From positions 62,001-126,000 of the forward strand of contig JAPTJF010000079.1 in assembly GCA_029339195.1 (NCBI GenBank): a stretch of 64,000 nt of DNA, written 5' to 3'. Of the stretch, positions 1-10,800 are shown one piece after another (positions within the stretch are counted from its first letter, which is position 1; each line of letters begins with the position of its first letter). Made by a program: the position numbers and the translations under genes. The notes below the pieces were generated by a model that was given only the letters and a program-made list of their open reading frames with translations, ran no database searches and was not told the DNA's origin. Source of the DNA: Micractinium sp. NFX-FRZ (lineage: Eukaryota > Chlorophyta > Trebouxiophyceae > Chlorellales > Chlorellaceae).

Positions 1-374
1 GTGAGCAGCAGCAGCAACAGCAGGTGGGCAAGAGGGGGCAGGAGGCCGGCAGAATGCTCCTCAGCCGTGCGCTGCAAACGGAGGGAACATCGGGCGGCAT
101 AGCGCCTTAGGCAGGGGGTGAAAGGATGCAACACCAAACTGGGGGCCGGCCAAAGAATGAGGGCGCAGAAGCTGGCACTGTCGGGGCGCAACGGGCTGGG
201 CAGCGCAAGGCACAGATGCCGGCAGCAGCAACACAGGGCTGGCCGAGGGCACCCCCAGAACCCCTGCCACCCCACCTGCTGCTGCGGCCGCATGAACCAC
301 GGCTCACCCTCCACAAACCACTTGAGCAGGCGAGTGTCATGGCTGCGGGCAGCACGGGGGGCATGAGTGCACGA
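1..374 (-). pseudogene. Duplicated SPB1 exon 19 with flanking intron sequence
   Basis: This stretch aligns along its whole length with 8971-9356, which holds SPB1 exon 19 and parts of introns 18 and 19. The exon-like part, 276-342, is exactly as long as exon 19 (67 nt). It keeps an AG acceptor and a GTGGGG donor and reads open in the same frame, giving HDTRLLKWF...FMRPQQQ against HDTHLPKWF...FMRPQEQ in SPB1. I did not find SPB1 exon 18 upstream of it in 375-2800, and exons 20-22 would lie off the left edge. It is therefore either an isolated duplicated exon cassette or the visible end of a partial SPB1 paralogue. Divergence is well above that of a recent copy. Confidence 0.75.
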
Positions 375-797
375 TAGTTGCATACGAGAAGTGGTGTGGT
401 GCGAAGGGTGGGTCGTGCGCGGGGTGCGACGGCGCGCCCGAGGAGGCGAATGCTTGCCGAGCTGGCCTGTCGCACAGCAGCACGAGCGTCATGGCAGTGC
501 AGCCCTGCTCCCTCGGTCACACAGCTTCCGCAGGGCTGCCAGGCTGGCTGCCAGGCTGCACAGCGGCTGTTTGGTGAGTGGGGACCAGGGCGCCAGGCCT
601 CGGGACTGCTGCCTTGCCAGCCTGGCCGCAGGGGTTGGGAAGGTGAGTGGGGCAAGGGTCGGCCGGAGCTAGCCATCAGCATTGTTCCGCAGCATAGCAA
701 GCCCCAAGCAAGGGCAGCGTTGTACCGCCAAGTGCCGCCAATCCACGCGGGCCCTCTCAACCAGAAGGGAAGCCTGTGCCGCGCAGCATCCGCTTAC

Positions 798-1822
798 CCT
801 GGATGGCGGCCCGCTCGTGCATGAGCACCTGGCTGATGGGGCAGGACAGCAGCTCCACCAAAGCGCCCAGGCAGCCAGGGGCTGCTGTGCTGCTGCTGCG
901 TGAGGCTTCACCACGGGAATCTGGGGAGCAATCTACAGCCTCTCTGCGCTGATGCGGCAGGATGCCGTGGCGGCGGCCAGCTGTTGGCGGCCGCGCTGCT
1001 GGATGGGCTGCCAGGGGGTGGCTGAGCATCAGCAGCTAGGGAGCCTGCCGCACCTGAAACCAGGGGGCACCTCCTCAGCTGAGCTGTCCACCCCAAGCTG
1101 CTGCAACCAGCTGTACCAGCTAGCGTGCGCGGCATGCGCGGCACCCTGCACAGCAACGCCACCTCCCGCTACTGCCCACCTGCGCACAGGTAGACTGAGG
1201 TGTCCGCAGGAGCGAGGGCGCTGTGTGGCCCGGTGCAGCATCAAACAGCAGCCGCTTCATGCAACCTGCCCCTTCTGCAAGCTTCAGGCACAAGGGATGT
1301 GAGGTACAGAAGGTGCGGGTGGGCAGGGGCAGGGCGGAGGCGCCTCACGGTCACTGGGGGCAGGCGCATGCGTGTGCACACTCGCCAAGCAGAGCCCACG
1401 GAGGCTGGCACAAGCAGCTGCGCTCCCCGTGGCCCATGCCCTGCGGCAGAACCCCTGATCCGCCTCCGCCCACCTGCACCGGCATTGGCGGGGGCGGCCA
1501 CGCCAGCCACCAGGCAGTGGTCTGCGGGCACGAGGTGCACAAGCTGCAGAGGGCGGGGAAGGTACGTGTGATGATTGGGCGGAGGGCAAGCACTGCTGCA
1601 GCCTGGCGGGAGGCACCGTCGCCGTCACGGCAGCAGGCAGGAGGAGGGGTACACTAGAGCTCAGCGCGCACTCTGCCATGCTCCGCCCCGCTTGCTGCCC
1701 CGCAGATGCCTGCTCTTTGACCTGCCTCCTGCCAGCCCCGTGCACCTGGAGCAACGCATCACAGCGGGTGGCGGTTTGCCGCCGTTCCCATGGACTCTCA
1801 AGGGCATCGGCCAGCTCTGCTG
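798..1822 (-). CDS. Partial unidentified gene, five in-phase exons, weakly armadillo-like
   Basis: I do not recognise this gene. Five minus-strand exons can be chained with canonical splice sites and consistent phase: 1746-1822, 1474-1543, 1180-1274, 1054-1100 and 798-889. The readable peptides include AELADALESPWERRQ, LVHLVPADHCLVAG, MKRLLFDAAPGHTAPSLL and GALVELLSCPISQVLMHERA. The last resembles one helix pair of an armadillo repeat, but one such match is weak. Neither the start (above 1822) nor the stop (below 798) could be fixed. A candidate upstream piece LESLEDLLLQLTAAL lies near 2030-2085. The codon choice and exon/intron texture match the confident genes. It could also be a decayed gene, since it sits beside the stranded SPB1 exon. 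Confidence 0.4.
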
Positions 1823-2820
1823 CTGCAGGTTGCAGCTGGCAATTCATCATGTTGCGCCAGCATCGCGGCGCGCCTGCAGGGCATTGTGAGCAACACTTGC
1901 CGGCCTCATTTGCGGCGCCAGGTGGGAGGCCTGCGCCCGCCCGACCGCCACCGCTGCCGCACCAAAGTTCCTTTGAACTCCCACGCTCTCCCCTGCCGGT
2001 GCGCTGCTGCTTCTGCACCCACGGTTGGCCCTCTGAGCCAAGAGCAGCAGTCAGCTGCAGCAGCAAGTCTTCCAGGCTCTCCAGAACAAGCACCTCTAAA
2101 ATTTACATGCCGCTGCGCGCGCCAGCACCGCTGCCCTGCTGCTCCCTTCGCGTCCGGCACTGTGGCCAGCCGGCCTCACCCACTCCCTTGCCTTGGGCCA
2201 TTAGAACTTGGGGGAGCTGGGCAGGCACCCCCAATGAAGGGCTGCTGCGCTCTTTCGCTCACCTGGCAGCTCTTGGCCCTGCAGGCCACAGGCAGGCCCG
2301 CTGTGGCACTGGGTCCTTGGACTGCTGCTTGACAGCGCTGCTGCTGCGCTGAATGGGGATGGAATCGGATGCCTCAGTCGGACTGTCTGTCGGAGTCCTC
2401 AGTCTGACCCGGTAATGGGAGCAAGCATCGACGTCGACTCCGTCAGCATGCATGTCAGCGCAATCTTGTAGAGCTGGCCTTCAACTTCTCCCCTGTCTTC
2501 TGGAGAATTCGTTCGAGCACTCGAAGCCGCCTCCAAACGCCCAGGCACAGGCTCCCTTTCGCTCTGCCACCGCCTGCCTGAGGCCTCATGCATGGACAAC
2601 CTGCATGTCGAGGCAGGGAATGATCCCGTGCCCGAGCAGGAGGAGCAGGCGCAGGCAGCCCCGCAAAGTGAGACACCTGGCCGCCGCACCCGCCGCTGTC
2701 CCGCCACCGCCGCTGCCTGCCCCATTTGCCGCCTGTGCTGCGCCTCTCCTCCTCAGCCGCCTGTGCTGCGCCTCACCTCCTCAACTCAAAGCATCACTGC
2801 CACCCCGCTGCGCAGACTGG
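1823..2820. other. No confident gene
   Basis: Open frames run across this kilobase in several frames, as expected at this GC content, but none has convincing exon borders. It should hold the 5' part of the minus-strand gene at 798-1822 and the promoter or leader of the plus-strand membrane protein starting at 2821. The frame of that protein stays open upstream to 2452, so an earlier start is possible. Confidence 0.4.
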
Positions 2821-4561
2821 ATGCCCCTGGTCTGGAGCTTCCTGTCGCTGTGCATGACGGCAACCGTGGAGGCGTTCATCCACACGCACTTCATCTTCCC
2901 TGCCCCGCCCATCCAAGACATCGGCATCGCCTGTGGCGTGACCCTGGGCGTCACGCTTGCCGCCTGCTGCTGGGCGGCCATGTGCTACCGTCAGCGGCGC
3001 ATGGCATACTTTGCGCTGATACTGCTGGCGTTGCTGCAAATTGCCGCCATTGGCAGCGGCCTGGTGCGGCAGGTGGCGCTGCACGGGGGTGCAGCGCCTG
3101 CCCGCTTCGGGCTCATCATCGCCCTGTACGTCATTCCCCCCTTCGTGACAGGCAGGTGGCTCAGCCAAGGTTCACGTTGCTTGCTGACCCTGCAGGCTCG
3201 CCTGCCCGCCGGCCTCCACGCTAGCGCCTGCTCGTCTCCCACGCTGCGAGCGTCATGCGTATACACAGCGCGCGCACCCACTTATTGTGAATCCCCTTCC
3301 CCTGCAGTCTGCACCTACTCTTATGCGCTCACCCTCGTGGACAACCACCCCAGCCTGGGCGTGCTGTACACCGCGCAGGCTTCCACCGGTGTCTCGGTGC
3401 TACTGTACATGTACTCATTCTTCCCTGTTCTCTGGGGGTTCGTGCTTTGCGCCTACTTTTGTGGGATCCTCCTTGGCCCCATCATCTGGGAGGCGCTGGG
3501 ATTGGCAGTCCGCCGCTTCATGCAGACCGTCGCCCCCGCCACCCTGCGCCCCTACCTGGACCGCCTGTGGAACGACGGCTACCGCGCAGGTGGGCAAGCT
3601 CCAACCCCGGTTGCCGCTGCCGCTCTGGGGCAGGCGGTGCCTGCTGTTGCTGGGCTGGGCTGTCTGTGCTGCTGCCGCTGCCACTGCCATCTCTGGGCTT
3701 GGTGTTACCTCTGCCGCGCCTGCAGCCAAAGGCAACAGCTTGCCAGACAGCGAGGCCACCAGCCGCCTCCTGCTTCTGCCGGCGTGCCCCCAGCGGCGCC
3801 AATGGCAGGCTCTGCACTGCTGGCAGCTCTTTCCTGCTGCCCACGCGCCTTCCGCAACCCTCTGCTCCTTCTTGCCGCCCCGCTGCAGACTTCTACACCG
3901 GCCCAGGAGCGCAGCCCGTCGACAACGGCCCAGGAGCGCAGCCCGTCGACAACGGCCCAGGAGCGCAGCCCGTCGACAACGGCCCAGGAGCGCAGCCCGT
4001 CGNNNNNNNNNNNNNNNNNNNNNNNNNNNNNNNNNNNNNNNNNNNNNNNNNNCGGCCCAGGAGCGCAGCCCGTCGACAACGGCCCAGGAGCGCAGCCCGT
4101 CGACAACGGCCCGGCCGAGCAGCCGCCCCGCACCCGCCTGGACGAGCAGCCGCCTATGGACCTGGCCGTCTTCATCCTCTCAGCAATCTTGGGTGAGTGA
4201 GGGCGGCTGGGTGTGGGCCAGTGCTGGAAAGTGTGGGGCCGCCCGCCGGGGCCGTGGTGTTCCGCCACTGTGGAAAGGAAACCATCGTGCAATTTAGGGG
4301 GCATTTGATGGGCGCTTCTTCTATCAAAACGGCGTTGTGGAGCATGCTTGCATCCTTGGGGTAGATGCAACTGCAGTGTGTGGGGGACAGGACGCGTGAT
4401 GCGCCCCCTTGTCTTCCACCCCTGTGCCTGCATGGCCTCTCAAGCCAACCCACCCGTCTCCTGCTCCCTTCCCTACCTGCACAGCCGTCTGTTCGGTGGA
4501 CATCGCTTTCTGGCGGCTGTCCCGCAGCGCTCCCAGCCTGCCAGCGCCCCCACCCACCTGA
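2821..4561 (+). CDS. Polytopic membrane protein with GPGAQPVDN repeat domain, family unknown
   Basis: Exons 2821-3151, 3308-3589, 3889-4192 (contains an assembly gap) and 4485-4561. The first intron needs a GC donor (ACAG|GCAGGT); the phases then agree. About 204 residues precede the repeat and hold some six hydrophobic helices: one starting PLVWSFLSLCM, then IGIACGVTLGVTLAACCW, a third starting MAYFALILLALLQIA, one across the first splice junction, and a long pair in VSVLLYMYSFFPVLWG through ILLGPIIWEALG. Exon 3 encodes a hydrophilic tandem repeat, unit GPGAQPVDN, followed by a last hydrophobic segment (MDLAVFILSAILAV) and a short Pro-rich tail. Start chosen at the first ATG before helix 1. 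No family was recognised; an EXPERA/TMEM97-like fold was considered but no signature residues support it. A TGTAA signal at 4761 separates it from the next gene. Confidence 0.6.
3900..4117 (+). repeat. 27-bp tandem repeat interrupted by an N gap
   Basis: The unit begins ggcccaggagcgcagcc and encodes GPGAQPVDN. Three full units and one truncated unit precede a run of 50 Ns (4003-4052), and two full units plus a divergent one follow. Copies are essentially identical at the base level, which explains the failed assembly. The sequence stops after gtcg and resumes at cggccc, so the true missing length should be 4 + 27n bases. A length of 50 does not fit this series and puts the two sides in different frames, so the N count is nominal. 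Confidence 0.9.
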
Positions 4562-4760
4562 GCTATGGAGCGCTGCAGGCGCTGGTGACTGCTGGAAGGG
4601 CAGCAGCCAGTGACTTCCGGCACTTGTGCGGCACGCAGGTGTGGTGACGGGCATGTGCTGCGACTGCCAGCACACCTGGCACACGGTGGCCGGCGGCGCG
4701 CCCAGCATGCCTGCACCGTGCACAACACTTTGGAGTGGTTCTCACCATACATGCCTTGCC

Positions 4761-4765
4761 TGTAA
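4761..4765 (+). terminator. TGTAA poly(A) signal of the 2821-4561 gene
   Basis: TGTAA lies 200 bases past the stop codon. It is the standard chlorophyte polyadenylation signal and supports treating the following gene as separate. Confidence 0.5.
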
Positions 4766-5160
4766 GTAGTAAGTCCCTGTGTGTCGAAGGCTCAGAATAC
4801 AGGCAGCAGCGCAGCGGGCGAAAGGCGGGCGGGAAGATGGGTGCCCGCCGGGCTCATGTTGAGGCGCCGCCTGCTTGCTTATTGGTGCACGAATCGTTTG
4901 ATAGGACATGTGCATGTGACCACAGGGAGAGGCTCAGAAGTGAGGGGGAGATGGGAAAACCCTCAGCTTGGGCGCTCCTTTGTTGCCGTGCGTGCTGCGC
5001 CGCTGCCGCTGACGAGGCAACCTGCATTTCCACGCAAGCATGCAACGTGGGGCTGAGGTGGTTCCCCTTGCTGCACGTCACTGCTAGGTTTGTGCCGCAA
5101 CCACCGCTCTGCAGGGGGGGGCCGCACGCCTCGCTCGCGCCGCTGCACGACCACAGCTCA

Positions 5161-6610
5161 ATGGCGGGCTCCCCGACCTGGGTTGGCTGGCTTTCTGGGT
5201 TTCTCTCAAGAGTGTGGGCAATTCCCGCTGCACCCGGCACGCACGACGCTATCCTGGAGGAAAAGCGCGTTGGCGCTCTGCTCGACAAAGAGCTGCGCAA
5301 GCCGGCCGGCCAGCGAGATGAGGAGCTGGTGCACGTGCTGCGTGTGGATTATCGCAGGCGCCAGCTGAAGAACCTACGGGTGGGTCTCCGCCGTCAGCGC
5401 CGGCGGCTGCGGCTTGGGTAGACACAGCCAACAACTGTGCCCTTTGGAGGAGGTCGCCCCTGCCACCAAAACATCAGCAGATGTTGCATACATTGGTGAC
5501 TTGCATTGACCTGCGTGCGGCGCTCTACTTTCTAAAAACAGCATTATCTTGTGCACCGTTGAGCTGCATGCACCAGGATGTAGCGTAACGCCCTGCACGC
5601 TTTCCTGCCTTGCAGGCCAGGGCGGGCACGATGGCCCACAACGCCGTCATCTTTGAGCAGCCCGTTGCCCCAGAGTGCTGCGCAGCTGCTGGTTGGGTGC
5701 AGCGCCGCGTGGCTGTGTCGTATCGAGCTGTGGCACACTACTATCGCCAGTATATCCAGCAGGTGGGGCGTGGGAGGTGGGGAAGCGCCGGCAAAGGTCG
5801 CCTGCCTGCCTGCCTGCTCCTGCCCCCCAGCTCGGCGACCTGCACATGATCGCTGCCCAATCACCAGTCCGTCCTTCATTCTCAGGGATTCCCTCGTCAG
5901 CAGGACCAGTCCCTGACCTGACCCCGCCGCAGGTAATGGAGGAGCTGGCCGCAGCAGAGGCGCGGCGCCCGCCTGCCATTGCAGCTCGACCCGTCTTGCG
6001 CCTCGACCTGCCCGAGGCGCTGCAGCAGCAGCCACCGCGCGTGGACATGTGCAGCGTGTGTGCACGGCGATTTGAGCAGGTGGGCTGATAAGAGGCGTGG
6101 TGTGTTGGAGATGGCGAGCTGGGCTGTGTGATGTGGGTTTGCTGTCAAGACCATGCAGCGCAGCTTGCGGCCTGCTGAGCACGTGGTGTCGACCCTTCCA
6201 GAGCCTCTTGCCCTTTCCTCCTGCAGGCAGAGCTGAGGGAGATTTCCTGCAGGGAGCATGCAAAGGTCCAGCAGGAGCAGTACCGGGCGAGGGGCATGGA
6301 GGCCGTGCCTGCCGCCGGCGCTGCCAGCCGGGGGGCGGCAGGGGCAGCAGTGGCAGCAGCAGAGCTCCCTGCGGCGGAGGCCCAGCTGCAGGGCCAGCAG
6401 GAGCACCAGCAGCAGGGCCAGCAGCAATGCGGTGGCGCCAGCATCAATGTCGGCGATGCAGAGGGCGCACCGGCCACTCCCAAGCAGCCGCCACTGCCAC
6501 TGCAGCAGCAGCAGCAGCGCCACACCTCTTCAGACCAGGAGCAGGAGCAGCAGCAGGAGTGGGATGCAGCGGACGAGCGGCGTCTGCCGCTGCCAGAGGC
6601 GCAGCGGTAG
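5161..6610 (+). CDS. Unidentified protein with Cys/His cluster and Gln/Ala-rich tail
   Basis: Four exons fit in phase 0 throughout: 5161-5379, 5616-5762, 5933-6079 and 6227-6610, giving 298 residues. The start at 5161 is the first ATG of an open first exon, but the frame is open further upstream, so an additional 5' exon cannot be excluded. The N-terminal half is charged (AILEEKRVGALLDKELRK, VDYRRRQLKN) and looks helical. Exons 3-4 place CSVC and SCREH about 15 residues apart, a possible single zinc site. The last about 100 residues are low-complexity Gln/Ala/Pro with QQQQQ runs. No family was recognised. It follows the membrane-protein gene on the same strand with its own TGTAA signal at 7174. 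Confidence 0.6.
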
Positions 6611-7840
6611 CAGCATCAGGCGCTGCCTTTACACTGCTTTCTTGTCTTATTTGTTTTGATTTTCTTCAGCCTGTATTGTTCATTCACCGGCCACCCTTGA
6701 CCCTCGGCCCTGCTTGGGTGCCCCCTCCCCCGCTCCAGGCTCTCTATCCGCTCCGCCCTGCACCCCGCACACAACGCTCTCTTATCCTCACCACCCCTCC
6801 CATCACGCTCTCGTGGCGAGGATAGGACAGCCCCCTCCCCACATCACGCTCTCCTATCCTCACCGCCCCGCACCCAATGCTCGCATTACCTCACCTCCGC
6901 TCTCATCACGCTTCCTGTGCTCACGAACCTTGCACACAACGCTCGCCACCGCTTTCCATCCGCTCCTGTGCTTGCACCTCCTGAAATCGATCATCTTGTC
7001 CATCCATCAATCCATCCTCATCCGTGGTGAACTGCACAGCAGCTTCCATGCCTGCTCCTGCACCTGCCCCAGGCTTGCGGTGAGCACCGACGCCACTGCC
7101 TTACCGGCGCCAGCGCTCAGCTGCATGTTCAAAGCGGATGCCATACGTGTGCAGTGGCCCTGTTTTGTACCCCTGTAAAGACACTTGTGCCTGCGCTGAG
7201 ATGCCTTCTTGGGACGCATGAAGCAGCGGCGGTCTGTGCAGGTGGTGCGCGTGTTCCTCTGTGGGGCCTGTTCGTCTCCCTTCAGCGAGCGAAGCCTCCT
7301 CCTTTCTTTTGTTCTAACGCATATGTCTGAGTAGAGACGCGCATGCCCTGTCTACCTGTCGCAAGCGCCTCCCCGCCATAAACAGCAATGGCCTCTGCCG
7401 TGTGCCTGCAAACGTCTCTGAGCATGCAATCACACGCCAACAAATTTGTCGTCAGCCGCCACTGCCCCACGGCTCTGGATGGGTGGAGTGGGCGGCCGTG
7501 AAGGCAGCACTGCAACATCCGTGCTGCGTTTCGTAGCCCTCCGCTATCACTGCTACTGCTGCCGCAGCGAGCTCGTGCCCTCCGGTTGTGGGCGCATGTG
7601 CCATGCTGTGACGTGTGCCTCTTCTGTGCTTGGTTGGTGATTAAACATGAAGATATGTCCGCCTTGCCAGGTGCTTGCAAGTGGCAACATACTGTATGTG
7701 TATAAGCAAACATGGGTGGTACACGTGTGCGCAAAGTACATGGGCAGTGGTTGTGGAGTGGGCCGCACTTGCCCCCAGAGCTACCAAGGTCACCATGGCG
7801 ACCGCACGGTCACGCGACCGCCGCCGCCGCCTGGCGCCGC
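6611..7840. other. 3' UTR with degenerate ATCACGCTCTC repeats, then convergent intergenic region
   Basis: Between 6770 and 6930 a degenerate unit related to atcacgctctcctatcctca recurs three to four times in the 3' UTR of the upstream gene. TGTAA follows at 7174. From about 7180 to the SPB1 stop at 7841 no gene is visible, and I found no TTACA (minus-strand TGTAA) for SPB1 there. Confidence 0.5.
7174..7178 (+). terminator. TGTAA poly(A) signal of the 5161-6610 gene
   Basis: TGTAA lies in a T-rich context (ttttgtacccctgtaaag), 564 bases after the stop codon. Confidence 0.5.
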
Positions 7841-10800
7841 TCACCGCCGCCTGTTCTTTCCAGCCGGTGGAGGCTTCTTCACGCCGCCCGCCGGCCCGCC
7901 CTTGCCGCCCTTCTTTCCCTTGTTGCGCTTGGCAGCGGCATCCCGCCCCCGCGTGTCCTTGCGCATGCGGGCATCCAGCTTAGGCCCCTTCTTTTGTGCC
8001 TTGTACTGCGCGCTACGTGACCCCTCGCCGCCCTTCTTCTTGGCTCCCTTGCCCGATTTTGCCTGCGGGACGGGACCGGACAGGGGCGGCGGCAGGAGCG
8101 GCACCAGTGTGTGTTACTTGGAGAGAGCCCGGGAGGGGATGTTGGGAGGGGAGGCGTGGGCTGAGGCACGCACACCCCAGCGGGCCTGCCTTTACGCCCC
8201 ACCTCTCCCCGCTTGCCAGCTCACCTGCGCCACCGGGCTACTGGCAGCCCCACAGCCCCCCAAGCATGTGAGCAGGTCCACCTGTCGCCCCCTTGCGCAC
8301 AAATCTGTCCGACCGTGGATACAAAACCTCACGCCACCACGCCCCCAGGACGGATGGGGCGGGAAACAGGCCCACAGCAGGTGACAGCACGGGGGCTCAC
8401 CCGTGCATAGATCTTCTCAATCTCCCTCATCTTCTGCTTGAGGGGCACGTCCTCCTGGTTGGACACAGCCTCAGCCTTCTGCCGCGCCTGTTTGAGCAGG
8501 GGGCGAGGAGGCAGGGACGGGGGGCAAAGCGACCGAGGGTGAGGAGCTGTTTGGGCTTGGCAAGCAACGCAGTTTGGGGGGGACAGAGGGACGTCCTCCT
8601 CAACCCAAATGCTGCCTCCACCCTTCTGGGCATGGGGTTGGATTAGCGATGCCAAGGGGCCATGCAGGCGTGTGTAGCACTGCCGCTGCGCAGCTCTTGG
8701 CGTGCAGATGGAATGCACGCCCGCCCCTGGCCCCAGCCTCAAACCCCGCCCTGACTCAGCCTCTTGCCCTGCCCAGCCTCCCAGCCCGCCCCCCTCTCAC
8801 CTGCGTCAGCCGCATGCGCAGCCGGTTCTGCTTGCGCGCCTTGGCCTCCACCACCTTCTTGATGGGGCGGGCGTCGATGGAGCGCAGCTCCTCGCGCGCA
8901 GCAGCATACTCCTCAGAAGTGTACTGTTGTTCAAAAGGTGGGGTGGGGTGGGGTGGGGTGGGGAGGAAGGAGTGAGCAGTGGCAGCGGCAGCAGCAGCAA
9001 GAGGGGGGCAGGAGGAATGCAGATGCCGGCTCAGAACGTGTGCTGCAAACGGAGGGAACATGGGGAGGCATAGCGCTGTGAGGGCGGGTGGGGATGCAAG
9101 CACACACTGGGAGTGGTGGCAGCCAGGCAGGGGGGCTGCAGATGTTGGCACCACTCATGCCCAGCGGGCTGGGAAGCGCAGGGCATGGACGGTGGCTGCG
9201 CTAGGCCGCAGCGCTGGCCGGGAGTGCCCCAACACCCACGCCACCTGGCCCACCTGCTCCTGCGGCCGCATGAACCGCCTCTCATCCTCGGCAAACCACT
9301 TGGGGAGGTGTGTGTCGTGGCTGCGGGCAGCAGGAGGGGGCACGAGTGCACAAGTGAGTTAGGCAAGCGCCAGTTTCAGGTGCACAACTTCTGCATGGAA
9401 ACGGCAGCTGGGCTGCAAGGGGTGGCGGATGCGGAGGCGGGGGACAGGGGAGGGTTGCTGGATGGTCGGAGGAGCAGGGGGAGTAGGGGAGCAGGTGCAG
9501 CAGGGGCGGCGGAGGGCGGTGACGGGGTGAGAAGACAGTGCAGCAGCAGGGGTGTGGGCGCCTCAGATACCGTCCTAGTGGGTTTTCATGCCTGGCCCGT
9601 GGGCCCGGCTCAATTTCAACCATAGTTTGATGTCATCACCAGCGCAGGGACACACCCACCGATGCAGGGTGCAGGGCAACAGCGACACAAAGCAAGGGCC
9701 TGCATAGCGCAGCTCTTGAGGCCTCAGATACCGTCCTAGTGGGGTTTCATGCCTGGCCCGTGGGCCGGCTCAATTTCAACCATAGTTTGTTGTCATCACC
9801 AGCCAGAGCAGGCGCTTGCATGCAGCGGTGCAGAGTGGCAGTGGCGAGGATTGGAAGCAACGTGCAGCAGCAGAGTGTGGGGCCTCAGATACCGTCCTAA
9901 GTGGGTTTTCATGCCTGGCCCAAGGGCCGGGCTCAACCATATGCTTGTTATCTAGTCATCACCAGCCGGCCATAATGTGCAGCAGCAGCAGGCAGTGACA
10001 GGCAGCAGCAGCGGCAGCGGCAGCAGGCAGAGGGGCCAGTTGATGTGGCAAGCGGGCGCCTCAGATACCGTCCTAAGTGGATTTTCATGCCTGGCCAAGG
10101 GCCCGGCTCAACCATATGCTTGTTATCTAGTCATCACCAGCGCAGGTTCTCGTGTGCAGCACGGCAGCAGCATGCAGCACAGACAGCGCGGACGGCCAGT
10201 GGCATCAATCTCAGCTCAAAGTGCGTGCACGCAAGCAGGGCAGATTGCGAAGCACGGGCATGCCGGCATGGCGGGATGCGGGGGAGGGGGCCTCAGCTAC
10301 CTGTTCTGTTTTCAAGGCCTTGCTCAACCGGGGTGTGCTGGGAGCCAGGCGCGGGGCCTGGCTCAACCAGCGCCGGGAGCGCGGCTCAACCATATGCTTG
10401 TATGATAGACATCAGCGGCCAGCCCGGTACCCATGTGCAGGCAAAAGCAGGCATGCAGCAGGCGTGCAGCGCGAGCAGGGCAGCACGCGGGCAGTGCAAC
10501 AGCGCAGCACAGCAGGCAGTATAGTGCGCAGTGTATGCACAGAGGGGCAGCGACAAGCACACGAGCAGGCCCCTCACTGCTGTTGCTGCCAGCTCACAGT
10601 GCGCCAGTGTTTGCACGCCGCCTCCACGATGCCGGCCTGCGCACCACCCCAGGGCACAAGCAGCTGCACTCCGACCCACCGCAACTTGCAAGCACCCACT
10701 GTTGCTGCCAGCTCACAATGCGTAGCGGTTGTACGCCGCCTCGATAATGTCATCCTTGATCTTGCGCCGCAGCATCTTCCGGGCCAGCGCACGCACCTCC

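Noticed and set aside
9930..9955. 18S-like string (catatgcttgt) as a possible rRNA gene fragment
   Set aside because: Only about 12 nt match, and the match lies exactly in the guide position next to a D' box, so it is an antisense guide on the other strand.
9558..10420. Regularly spaced repeats resembling a CRISPR-like array
   Set aside because: The setting is a eukaryotic intron, spacing is irregular, and the repeats carry C/D boxes with rRNA-complementary guides, which explains them better.
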